Assembly: GCF_000730605.1 (NCBI RefSeq)
Contig: NZ_BBIS01000002.1
Location: 46,014-110,013, forward strand
Direction: 5' to 3'
DNA: 64,000 nucleotides
Source: Pseudomonas monteilii NBRC 103158 = DSM 14164
GTDB lineage: Bacteria > Pseudomonadota > Gammaproteobacteria > Pseudomonadales > Pseudomonadaceae
The notes beneath the pieces are model-generated. The model was not told where the DNA came from, did not search any database, and worked only from the letters and a program-made list of their open reading frames with translations. Both the position numbers and the translations under genes were made by a program. Positions 27,462 to 34,926 of the stretch are shown in pieces. Every line of letters starts with the position of its first letter. Position 1 is the first letter of the stretch.

Positions 27462-28150
27462 ATCAAGACAATCAGGGGCTGGACTTTTCCACGGTGATCG
27501 CCTCCACCGTGCACGACCTCAAGAGTTCGTTGTCGGCGCTGATCCAGTCCCACAATCAGTGGGTTGAACGCCTGCCCGAAGAGCTGCGCGGTGGTGCCGA
27601 GCAGGGCATCATGGAGCATGAGTTTCGCCACCTCAACGGCATGCTGGTGCAACTGCTGGGGCTCTATAAACTGGGTATCAACCAGCTGCCGGTGTGCCCG
27701 GACTACCATGAGCTGGACGACTTCATCGAAGCCCAGCTGGCGGCGCACCAGGAAGTGCTCAAGCACAACGACATCCTCGCCACCTGGCGCATCGACACCG
27801 ACAACCCGCTGGGTTTCTTCGACCGCGAACTGGTGGCCTCGGTGATCGCCAACGTCATCACCAACGCCACCCGCTATGCCGGGCACGCTTTGCTGATCAC
27901 GATCGAAGAGGCCGACAACCAACTGGCCATCTGCGTGAACGATGACGGCCCGGGTTATCCAAAGCACATGCTCGAGCGCCAGGAGGAGTACATCCAGGGC
28001 ATCGATTCGACCAGCGGCAGTACCGGCCTGGGGCTTTACTTTGCGGCGCGGATTGCGGCGTTGCATGAAAGCGGCGGGGTGCGCGGGCGGATCGAGATTT
28101 CCAATGGCGGGGCGCTTGGGGGCGGGTTGTTCAGGTTGTTCTTGCCTTAG
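27458..28150 (+). CDS. Cytosolic sensor-less histidine kinase
   Basis: A 230-residue protein consisting only of a dimerisation/phospho-acceptor segment (STVHDLKSSLSAL, with the likely His in VHDLKS) and a HATPase domain. The N-box is NVITNATRYAG, the G1 box NDDGPGYP and the G2 box STGLGLYFAARI. There is no membrane segment or input domain, so signals must come from a partner protein. Its start overlaps the stop of the receiver-TPR gene, which marks the two as a cognate pair. A large inverted repeat follows 28 bp after the stop. Confidence 0.85.
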   Translation: MNQDNQGLDFSTVIASTVHDLKSSLSALIQSHNQWVERLPEELRGGAEQGIMEHEFRHLNGMLVQLLGLYKLGINQLPVCPDYHELDDFIEAQLAAHQEVLKHNDILATWRIDTDNPLGFFDRELVASVIANVITNATRYAGHALLITIEEADNQLAICVNDDGPGYPKHMLERQEEYIQGIDSTSGSTGLGLYFAARIAALHESGGVRGRIEISNGGALGGGLFRLFLP

Positions 28151-28177
28151 GCCAGCAGGGCATGGCGTTGGATTTTT

Positions 28178-28425
28178 AGCGCCCTTCAGATCGAGTGCCG
28201 CCCGCGCGGCGCATCGCGAGCTGGCGCTCGCTCCTACGTTTGTTTCGGGACAGTTATGCCTGTAACAGTCGCGCGCGACCGCCTTTTTTCATACGACACG
28301 GTATCAACGTATGCGCCAGAGGGGGCGCGCGCGAATCTCACTGGTACAATTGGCCCGAAACAAACGTAGGAGCGAGCGCCAGCTCGCGATGCGCCGCGCG
28401 GGCGGCGCTCGATCTCACAGGCGCT
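28178..28425. repeat. 248-bp nested inverted-repeat element built from two facing REP-type units
   Basis: The 72-bp arms 28178-28249 and 28354-28425 are inverted copies that differ at about four positions. Each arm contains the GAGCGCCGCCCGCGCGGCGC core and a CGCTCCTACGTTTGTTTCGG tail. The 104-bp loop has further inner pairs, TCGCGCGC/GCGCGCGA and CATACG/CGTATG. The whole could fold as one long hairpin. It carries no gene. One-unit copies occur at 33518-33567 and at the right window end. Confidence 0.85.
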
Positions 28426-28448
28426 GCAGCGTCCAAGACAGGCCCTCC

Positions 28449-29093
28449 ATGAAGACTGCCCCGACCACTCTCATCCGCGAAACCTTCCCCGTAGGCCCCC
28501 TGCAATGCAATTGCACCCTGGTCGGCGACCCCTTGACCAAAAAGGCCATCGTCGTCGACCCGGGCGGTGACCCGGACAAGATCCTGGCGCGCCTGCAGGC
28601 CCATGGCCTGACGCTGGTAAGCATCATCCACACCCACGCGCACTTCGATCACTTCCTCGCCTCGGGCAAGCTCAAGGAGCTGACCGGCGCTACCTTGCAC
28701 CTGCACAAGGACGACCAGGTACTGTGGGACAACCTGGAGATGCAGTGCCAGATGTTCGGGGTACCGTACACGCCAGTGCCTGCCCCCGACCGTTGGCTGG
28801 GCGATGATGAAGAGCTGGCCTGCGGCTGTGGCGTGGCCCTGCATACGCCAGGCCATACCCCGGGCTCGATGAGCTTCTGGTTCGCCGATGCCAAGCTGTT
28901 GATTGCCGGCGATACCCTGTTCCGCCGGGGCATTGGCCGCACCGATTTGTGGGGTGGGGACCAGCGGGCAATCGTGCATTCCATCAAGGAGCGGTTGTAC
29001 CGGCTGGACGAAGAGGCCATCGTGGTCACCGGCCACGGACCCGATACTCGGCTGGGCGATGAAATGCGCGAAAACCCCTTCGTACGTGCCTGA
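28449..29093 (+). CDS. MBL-fold metallohydrolase (glyoxalase II-like, YcbL type)
   Basis: A 214-residue metallo-beta-lactamase-fold hydrolase. The zinc motif is HTHAHFDH near residues 61-68, with further ligands in GHTPGSMSFW, AGDTLFRRGIGRTD and TGHGPDT. The length is that of YcbL-like glyoxalase II proteins that lack the long C-terminal helix domain. The natural thioester substrate is uncertain. Its start lies 24 bp after the inverted-repeat element, so its promoter must lie within or upstream of that repeat. Confidence 0.87.
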   Translation: MKTAPTTLIRETFPVGPLQCNCTLVGDPLTKKAIVVDPGGDPDKILARLQAHGLTLVSIIHTHAHFDHFLASGKLKELTGATLHLHKDDQVLWDNLEMQCQMFGVPYTPVPAPDRWLGDDEELACGCGVALHTPGHTPGSMSFWFADAKLLIAGDTLFRRGIGRTDLWGGDQRAIVHSIKERLYRLDEEAIVVTGHGPDTRLGDEMRENPFVRA

Positions 29094-29202
29094 TGGCACA
29101 TGAAGGCACTTTCATGGAATTTTTCGTTGCCGATGCAATCCAAGGCTGGCATAGATCCATTCGAGATCTGCCGCATTTATGAATTTCAGTAGGAGCTTGT
29201 CC

Positions 29203-29925
29203 ATGTTCACCATGCGTCGTCTGATTATCGTCGCAACTGCCGCTGCCCTGATGACCGGCTGTGCCGGCCAGAACCCTTATGACAACCAGGGTCAGGCGCA
29301 GGGCTCCACTGGGATGAGCAAGACCGCCAAGTACGGCGGCCTGGGCGCGCTGGCCGGCGCCATCGCCGGTGCCGCGATCGACCATAACAACCGTGGCAAG
29401 GGTGCGCTGATCGGCGCTGCTGCGGTGGGTGCTGCCGCTGCCGGTTACGGCTACTACGCCGACAAGCAGGAAGCAGAGCTGCGCGCGCAAATGGCCAACA
29501 CTGGCGTGGAAGTGCAACGTCAGGGTGACCAGATCAAGCTGATCATGCCGGGCAACATCACCTTCGCCACCGACTCGGCCAACATCGCCCCTAGCTTCTA
29601 CTCGCCGCTGAACAACCTGGCCGGTTCGTTCAAGCAGTTCAACCAGAACACCATCGAAGTGGTCGGTTTCACCGACAGCACCGGCAGCCGCCAGCACAAC
29701 ATGGACCTGTCCCAGCGCCGTGCGCAGGCGGTCAGCACCTACCTGACCTCGCAGGGTGTGGATGCCTCGCGGATCTCGGTACGTGGCATGGGCCCGGACC
29801 AGCCGATCGCCAGCAACGCCGACGCCAATGGCCGTGCGCAGAACCGCCGCGTGGAAGTGAACCTGAAGCCGATTCCGGGTCAGCAGTATGACCAGCAGCA
29901 AGGCCAGGTTCAGCAGTATCCCTGA
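29203..29925 (+). CDS. OmpA family lipoprotein (YiaD/YfiB-like)
   Basis: A 240-residue lipoprotein. The start MFTMRRLIIV at 29203 has AGGAG 7 nt upstream; an ATG eight codons earlier lacks one. The lipobox is ALMTGC. A glycine-rich glycine-zipper-type segment spans about residues 48-80. The C-terminal OmpA domain has the peptidoglycan-binding pattern (NTIEVVGFTDSTGSRQHNMDLSQRRA). It should tether the outer membrane to peptidoglycan. A hairpin shared with pta follows. Confidence 0.88.
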   Translation: MFTMRRLIIVATAAALMTGCAGQNPYDNQGQAQGSTGMSKTAKYGGLGALAGAIAGAAIDHNNRGKGALIGAAAVGAAAAGYGYYADKQEAELRAQMANTGVEVQRQGDQIKLIMPGNITFATDSANIAPSFYSPLNNLAGSFKQFNQNTIEVVGFTDSTGSRQHNMDLSQRRAQAVSTYLTSQGVDASRISVRGMGPDQPIASNADANGRAQNRRVEVNLKPIPGQQYDQQQGQVQQYP

Positions 29926-29934
29926 TTGACCGCC

Positions 29935-29953
29935 GGGGCTGCAAAGCAGCCCC
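29935..29953. terminator. GC-rich hairpin between convergent genes
   Basis: GGGGCTGC-AAA-GCAGCCCC, between the OmpA lipoprotein gene and pta; nearly the same as the hairpin at 10984-11004. Confidence 0.6.
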
Positions 29954-29959
29954 CTGCTT

Positions 29960-32047
29960 CTAGCGCACCACGCTGGCCTGAATCGCCGTCAGGGCAATGG
30001 TATGCACGATATCGTCAACCTGAGCCCCGCGCGGCAGGTCGTTCACCGGCTTGCGCAGCCCTTGAAGCATCGGCCCAAGGCTCACCCCGTCAGCACTGCG
30101 TTGCACCGCCTTGTGCGTGGTGTTGCCGGTATTCAGGTCGGGGAACACGAACACCGTGGCACGCCCGGCCACCGGGCTACCCGGCGCCAGGTCCCGTGCA
30201 ATCGCCGGGTTGGCCGCCGCGTCGTACTGCAATGGCCCATCGATCAGCAACGCCTGCGCTGCGCCTTGTGCCAGGCGTGTTGCTTCGCGCACTTTCTCCA
30301 CTTCCTCATCGCTGGCTGAATCGCTGGAATAACTGATCATCGCCACCCGTGGTGCGATGCCGAAGGCCTGCGCCGAGTCGGCGCTCTGCCGGGCGATCTC
30401 TGCCAACTCGGCAGCGCTCGGATGCGGGTTCATCACGCAGTCGCCGTACACCAGCACCTGCTCGGGGAACAGCATGAAGAACACCGACGACACCAGGCTT
30501 GAGCCCGGCGCAGTCTTGATCAGTTGCAGGGCAGGGCGAATGGTGTTGGCGGTGGAGTGCACCAGGCCCGAGACCAGGCCGTCCACTTCGTCCAGGGCCA
30601 GCATCATGGTGCCGATCACTACCGGGTCTTCCAGTTGCTGCTCGGCCATTGGCGCGTTGAGGTTCTTGCTCTTGCGCAGCTCGACCATGGGCTCTACATA
30701 GCGCCCGCGAATCAGCTCGGGATCGAGGATTTCCAGGCCAGGCGGCAGGGTAATGCCCTGGGCGCGCGCCACGGCGTCGACATCCTCGGGCTTGGCCAGC
30801 AGCACGCAGCGGGCAATGCCACGGGCCTGGCAGATGGCCGCAGCCTGCACCAGCAACGGCTCGGCGCCTTCGGGAAGGACAATACGCTTGTTGGCCTGCT
30901 GCGCCCGCTGGATCAACTGGTAGCGGAACACGGCTGGCGACAGGCGCATTTCACGCGGGGTGCCGCAGCGTTGGTGCAGCCAGGCGGCGTCGAGGTGGCT
31001 GGCGACAAAGTCAGTGATGAACTCGGCGCGCTCGCGGTCGTCCACAGGGATTTCGCGGTTTAGCGAATTGAGCTGGTTGGCGGTGTCGTACGAGCCGGTG
31101 CTGACTGACAGGATCGGCAGCCCAGCCTGGAGCGCGCCGCGGCACAGGCCGAGGATGCGCGCGTCGGGCTTGCTGTCACTGGTCAGCAGCAACCCGGCCA
31201 GTGGTACGCCATTGATCGCCGCCAGGCTGACGGCAAGGATGATGTCGTCGCGATCGCCCGGGGTGACCACCAGGGTACCCGAGGTCAGCAGCGGCACCGT
31301 GTTGGCCACGGTACGTGCGCAAATAATGATCTTGCTCATGCGCCGCTGCTCGTAGTCGCCGGCATTGAGCACCTGGGCACCGAGCAGCTCGGCCACGTCG
31401 CGGGTGCGTGGGGCGTTCAATTCAGGCTGGTAGGGGATACAGCCGAGCAGGCGGAAATCGTTGCCGCGCAGCAGGGGCGAGTGCTCGCGCAGGCGGGTGG
31501 CGAAGTCGGCCATGCTTTCGTCGGTGCGCACCTTGTTGAGGATGACACCGAGCACTTTTGGGTCGCGTGGGCCGCCGAACAGCTGGGCCTGCAGCTCGAC
31601 CCGGCCGGACAGTTCGCTGAGCACTTCGTTTTCCGGGGCCGACACCAGGATCACCTCGGCATCCAGGCTCTTGGCCAGGTGCAGGTTGACCCGCGCCGCG
31701 TAGCTGGCATGGCGCGTGGGCACCATGCCTTCGACCACCACCACGTCGTTGCCGACGCAGGCTTGCTGGTAGAGGCGGATGATCGCTTCGAGCAGTTCGT
31801 CGAGCTGGCCATCGCCGAGCATGCGCTCGACCTGGGCCAGGCTCAGGGGCACCGGGGGCTTGATGCCATGGGTGCGGGCCACCAGTTCGGTAGAGCGCTC
31901 GGGGCCGGTGTCACCCGGGTGGGGCTGGGCGATCGGCTTGAAGAAGCCGACCTTAAGGCCCGCGCGCTCCAGGGTGCGCACCAGGCCCAGGCTGATGGAG
32001 GTCAGGCCGACACCGAAGTCGGTCGGCGCAATGAAAAATGTCTGCAT
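29960..32047 (-). CDS. pta: Phosphate acetyltransferase (long form)
   Basis: A 695-residue enzyme that interconverts acetyl-CoA and acetyl phosphate. It has the long-form layout: an N-terminal P-loop/BioD-like domain (MQTFFIAPTDFGVGLTSISLGL), a central DRTGG domain, and the C-terminal catalytic PTA domain (NPHPSAAELAEIARQSADSAQAFG and later the RATVFVFPDLNTGN block). The start at 32047 is the first residue of the conserved family N-terminus. The DUF3565 gene ends 31 bp upstream on the same strand. No acetate kinase gene is adjacent in the window. Confidence 0.95.
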   Translation of the reverse strand: MQTFFIAPTDFGVGLTSISLGLVRTLERAGLKVGFFKPIAQPHPGDTGPERSTELVARTHGIKPPVPLSLAQVERMLGDGQLDELLEAIIRLYQQACVGNDVVVVEGMVPTRHASYAARVNLHLAKSLDAEVILVSAPENEVLSELSGRVELQAQLFGGPRDPKVLGVILNKVRTDESMADFATRLREHSPLLRGNDFRLLGCIPYQPELNAPRTRDVAELLGAQVLNAGDYEQRRMSKIIICARTVANTVPLLTSGTLVVTPGDRDDIILAVSLAAINGVPLAGLLLTSDSKPDARILGLCRGALQAGLPILSVSTGSYDTANQLNSLNREIPVDDRERAEFITDFVASHLDAAWLHQRCGTPREMRLSPAVFRYQLIQRAQQANKRIVLPEGAEPLLVQAAAICQARGIARCVLLAKPEDVDAVARAQGITLPPGLEILDPELIRGRYVEPMVELRKSKNLNAPMAEQQLEDPVVIGTMMLALDEVDGLVSGLVHSTANTIRPALQLIKTAPGSSLVSSVFFMLFPEQVLVYGDCVMNPHPSAAELAEIARQSADSAQAFGIAPRVAMISYSSDSASDEEVEKVREATRLAQGAAQALLIDGPLQYDAAANPAIARDLAPGSPVAGRATVFVFPDLNTGNTTHKAVQRSADGVSLGPMLQGLRKPVNDLPRGAQVDDIVHTIALTAIQASVVR

Positions 32048-32078
32048 GCGTGCTTCTCGAAATAAGCGGTGCAAGAAA

Positions 32079-32381
32079 TTAACGGCCAAGGGTAGCGCTA
32101 TCGGCCCCTTGTGCGCACCAGCCGCATGCGAAAGGCTGGCCGATGTGCTGCGCGCGTTGGGCCGGGTCGAGCACCCAGGGGCGTGCCTGCCACGGTGGCT
32201 GGTGGCGCAGGTGCTGGGTATGGCCACAGGACAGTTCGGCCACCCAGTGGCCTTCTTCGTCCTGGTGGAAGCCGGTGATCCGACTGATGGGCCGCTGCTC
32301 GTCCGCAGCACGTTCGCAATCGGACGATGGCTTCGTTACACTTGTGCGCTCTACATTCTTTTGCAAAAGGTCTTGCCCCAT
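32079..32381 (-). CDS. DUF3565 zinc-binding protein (start uncertain)
   Basis: A protein of up to 100 residues. The DUF3565 core (PISRITGFHQDEEGHWVAELSCGHTQH...GQPFACGWC) begins near residue 33 and has the Cys/His pattern of a small zinc site. No ATG, GTG or TTG lies close to the core. The nearest in-frame ATG is at 32381, and its codon overlaps the slyD start codon on the other strand. A TTG at 32366 is the alternative. It lies just upstream of pta and is probably co-transcribed with it. Confidence 0.65.
   Translation of the reverse strand: MGQDLLQKNVERTSVTKPSSDCERAADEQRPISRITGFHQDEEGHWVAELSCGHTQHLRHQPPWQARPWVLDPAQRAQHIGQPFACGWCAQGADSATLGR
32313..32342 (+). promoter_or_regulatory. Likely slyD promoter
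   Basis: TTCGCA (32313-32318), 18 bp, TACACT (32337-32342), giving a leader of about 32 nt before ATG 32380. It lies inside the antisense DUF3565 reading frame. Confidence 0.45.
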
Positions 32382-32865
32382 GCTGATCGCCGCCAACAAG
32401 GCTGTCTCCATCGACTATACCCTGACCAACGACGCCGGGGAGACCATCGACAGCTCCGCCGGTGGCGCGCCGCTGGTTTACCTGCACGGTGCCGGCAACA
32501 TCATCCCGGGCCTGGAAAAAGCCCTGGAAGGCAAGCAGGCCGGTGATGAACTGAACGTTTCCATCGAGCCGGAAGACGCCTACGGCGAATACCTGGCGGA
32601 GCTGGTCAGCACCCTGAACCGCAGCCTGTTCGAAGGCGTCGACGAGCTGGAAGTGGGCATGCAGTTCCACGCTTCGGCGCCGGACGGCCAGATGCAGATC
32701 GTCACCATCCGCGACGTCGACGGCGACGACGTCACCGTTGACGGCAACCACCCGCTGGCCGGCCAGCGCCTGACCTTCCAGGTCAAGGTGGTCAACGTAC
32801 GTGACGCCAGCGACGAAGAAATCGCTCACCGTCACATCCACGGTGAAGGTGGCCATCACCACTGA
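32380..32865 (+). CDS. slyD: FKBP-type peptidyl-prolyl isomerase SlyD
   Basis: A 161-residue chaperone/isomerase. FKBP blocks flank an IF-domain insertion: KAVSIDYTLTNDAGETIDSS and LHGAGNIIPGLEKALEG on one side, NHPLAGQRLTFQVKVVNV on the other. The C-terminus is a short histidine-rich tail (HRHIHGEGGHHH) that should bind nickel or other metals, shorter than in E. coli SlyD. A structured, T-ended transcript end follows. Confidence 0.9.
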   Translation: MLIAANKAVSIDYTLTNDAGETIDSSAGGAPLVYLHGAGNIIPGLEKALEGKQAGDELNVSIEPEDAYGEYLAELVSTLNRSLFEGVDELEVGMQFHASAPDGQMQIVTIRDVDGDDVTVDGNHPLAGQRLTFQVKVVNVRDASDEEIAHRHIHGEGGHHH

Positions 32866-32893
32866 TTTTCTGCGCTAAGCTCAGAAAGTCGCC

Positions 32894-32957
32894 AGGCGCT
32901 CGGGCAAGCCGATTTGCCTTCCTTCGGGAGGTGGACGGTTTGGACGAGCGCCTTTTT
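32894..32957 (+). terminator. Branched RNA structure ending in a T-run after slyD
   Basis: AGGCGCTCG (32894-32902) pairs with CGAGCGCCT (32945-32953), followed by TTTTT. The enclosed segment holds two more small hairpins: GGCAA/TTGCC and CTTCC-TTCG-GGAGG with a UUCG tetraloop. It is a terminator at least; the branched shape would also suit a small RNA 3' end. Confidence 0.6.
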
Positions 32958-33010
32958 AGTGGGCGGAATTTGCCTGTGCGGCAACCGGGAACCTGAGAGG
33001 GGATGTCATC

Positions 33011-33493
33011 ATGAGTGCATTTCACGACCTGAAACTGGACGCACTGAACGGCGGAGAGCTGCCCCTGGCCCCGTTCAAGGGCCAAGTGGTGCTGGTGGTC
33101 AACGTCGCTTCCAAGTGTGGGCTCACGCCGCAATACAAGGCCCTGGAAAACCTCTACCAGGTTTACAAGGACAAGGGCTTCAACGTGCTTGGCCTGCCGT
33201 GCAACCAGTTTGCCGGGCAGGAGCCAGGCAGCGAAAAGGAAATCCAGGATTTCTGCAGCCTCAACTATGGGGTGAGCTTCCCGCTGGGGGGCAAGCTGGA
33301 GGTCAACGGGCCGCAGCGCCATTCGCTATACCGCCTGCTGGCGGGTGAAGGAGCCGAGTTCCCGGGCGACATCACCTGGAATTTCGAGAAGTTTCTGGTG
33401 GGCAAGGATGGGCGGGTGCTGGCGCGCTTTTCACCGCGTACGGCGCCGGATGATCCGGCGGTGGTGCAGGCTATCGAGAAGGCGTTGGTTTGA
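33011..33493 (+). CDS. Glutathione peroxidase family protein (Cys type)
   Basis: A 160-residue thioredoxin-fold peroxidase. The peroxidatic cysteine is Cys36 in NVASKCGLTPQY, and LGLPCNQFAGQEPG supplies the resolving-type Cys and the conserved Gln. The ITWNFEKFLVGKDG block near residue 125 supplies Trp and Asn of the catalytic set. Bacterial Cys-type members generally use thioredoxin rather than glutathione. The start has AGAGGGG upstream. Confidence 0.9.
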   Translation: MSAFHDLKLDALNGGELPLAPFKGQVVLVVNVASKCGLTPQYKALENLYQVYKDKGFNVLGLPCNQFAGQEPGSEKEIQDFCSLNYGVSFPLGGKLEVNGPQRHSLYRLLAGEGAEFPGDITWNFEKFLVGKDGRVLARFSPRTAPDDPAVVQAIEKALV

Positions 33494-33517
33494 AGGCGGC
33501 CTGCCGCGATATCTTCG

Positions 33518-33567
33518 GCGCCTGTGAGATCGAGCGCCGCCCGCGCGGCGCTAGATCTCACAGGCGC
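33518..33567. repeat. 50-bp REP-type palindrome that supplies the stop codon of the glycosyltransferase gene
   Basis: Outer arms GCGCCTGTGAGATC (33518-33531) and its complement (33554-33567), plus an inner AGCGCCGC/GCGGCGCT stem. Only one position fails to pair outside the centre. The TGA stop of the minus-strand gene at 33558 and its last two codons lie inside the right arm. Same family as the arms at 28178-28425. Confidence 0.85.
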
Positions 33568-34748
33568 TGCACATATTGAGCAGAACGCCCAGTCGCAGTA
33601 CCGGTTTGCTTGCAAGCACCATAGAGATACCCCTCAAACTGCTCGACAATCGCCGGCCACCCCTGACGGCTTGCATGCTGTCGCGCATTCAGGCGTACCC
33701 GGCGCAACGTTTCCTCCTCCTCCAGCAGCCAGCAAGTCGCATCCACAAACGCTGCCTGGTCCCCCGGCATGGCCAGTGCTCCGCTGTGGCCATGACGAAT
33801 ATGTTGCGCAGCGGCAGCCTCGTCATAGGCAACCACCGCCAACCCCGAGGCCATGGCTTCGAGCACCACATTGCCAAAGGTTTCAGTCAGGCTCGGGAAC
33901 AGAAACAGGTCACCGCTGGCATAGTGCTCGGCCAGCACCTCACCTCGCTGTGCGCCACAGAACACCGCATCCGGCACCTGCTGTTGGAGTGCTGAACGCT
34001 GTGGCCCGTCACCCACTAGGATCAGGCGCAGGCGTTTCTGTGGATAAGTCTTCTGCAATGCCTCAAGGCACGGGCGCAGTAGCCCGAGGTTCTTTTCCAC
34101 CGCCAGCCGCCCGACATGCAGCACGGCGATATCGTCCTGGCCTAGTCCCCAGCTCTCACGCAACGCCTGGCTGCGCCGGGCCGGGTTGAACAGGCAGGCA
34201 TCGACCCCCCGGGCCAGCAGCTCCAGGCGTTCGAAGTCACGGCGCTCAAGCTCCAGGCGCTGGCTGAGGCTGGGCACCAGGGTGATCGCTGTACGCCGAT
34301 GGAACCAGCGCAGGTAGTGGGTGAGCAGGCGCGCCAGCAAACCCAGGCCATATTGGCCGGAATACTGCGGGAAGTTGGTGTGAAAGCCACTGACCACCGC
34401 CACCCCCAGGCGCCGGGCTGCGCGCAGGGCACTGAGCCCCAGCGGGCCTTCGGTGGCGATGTACAGCACATCCGGGCGTTGCCGGCGCCAGCGGCGCATC
34501 AGCTTGTGCATCGACACCTCGCCCCACTGCAAGCCCGGGTAGCCGGGCAGGGCCCAGCCACGGCACAACATCAGGTTTGGGTCGTTGTGCGCCGGTGTTT
34601 CACCGGCCTGGCGCGGGCGTACCACCTCAACGTCGTGGCCGCGCTGACGCAGCCCTTCGCTAAGGCGGCCAAGGGTATTGGCCACACCGTTGATTTCGGG
34701 TGGGAAGGTTTCGCTGACCAGGGTAATGCGTAGGGCGGGTGTATTCAT
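33558..34748 (-). CDS. Glycosyltransferase family 4 (SqdX/Agt/MgtA-like)
   Basis: A 396-residue GT-B glycosyltransferase. The N-terminus (ITLVSETFPPEINGVANTL) and the donor-binding C-terminal block (FPSLTETFGNVVLEAMASGL, with the E-x7-E pattern) resemble enzymes that glycosylate diacylglycerol or phosphatidylinositol. The acceptor is unproven. The start at 34748 fits the family N-terminus although no clear ribosome site precedes it; an ATG 15 codons upstream lies inside a PhoB-like repeat array. The last codons and the stop fall inside a REP element. Confidence 0.82.
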   Translation of the reverse strand: MNTPALRITLVSETFPPEINGVANTLGRLSEGLRQRGHDVEVVRPRQAGETPAHNDPNLMLCRGWALPGYPGLQWGEVSMHKLMRRWRRQRPDVLYIATEGPLGLSALRAARRLGVAVVSGFHTNFPQYSGQYGLGLLARLLTHYLRWFHRRTAITLVPSLSQRLELERRDFERLELLARGVDACLFNPARRSQALRESWGLGQDDIAVLHVGRLAVEKNLGLLRPCLEALQKTYPQKRLRLILVGDGPQRSALQQQVPDAVFCGAQRGEVLAEHYASGDLFLFPSLTETFGNVVLEAMASGLAVVAYDEAAAAQHIRHGHSGALAMPGDQAAFVDATCWLLEEEETLRRVRLNARQHASRQGWPAIVEQFEGYLYGACKQTGTATGRSAQYVQRL

Positions 34749-34782
34749 GACAAAAAGTTTCCGCCTGCTGGATTGCGCCAAT

Positions 34783-34811
34783 GTGACGGTCATGTGACAT
34801 CCAGATGACGC
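34783..34811 (-). promoter_or_regulatory. Candidate PhoB (Pho box) array
   Basis: On the minus strand three 7-bp units recur every 11 bp: GCGTCAT, ATGTCAC and CCGTCAC, all with the GTCA core and 4-bp spacers. This is the geometry of the Pho box (CTGTCAT-N4-CTGTCAT), with 5 of 7 matches per unit. It lies 35-63 bp upstream of the glycosyltransferase start. Confidence 0.5.
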
Positions 34812-34926
34812 CCGACCGCCGGCGCTTGCGCCTTTTTGAATATTTCCTGGTGCGGCACTCAAGAAGGTACAGGCGGCAGCCGATGCAGATGCATTCGACT
34901 ACGTAATGCGCTCCAGGAGAGCGATG

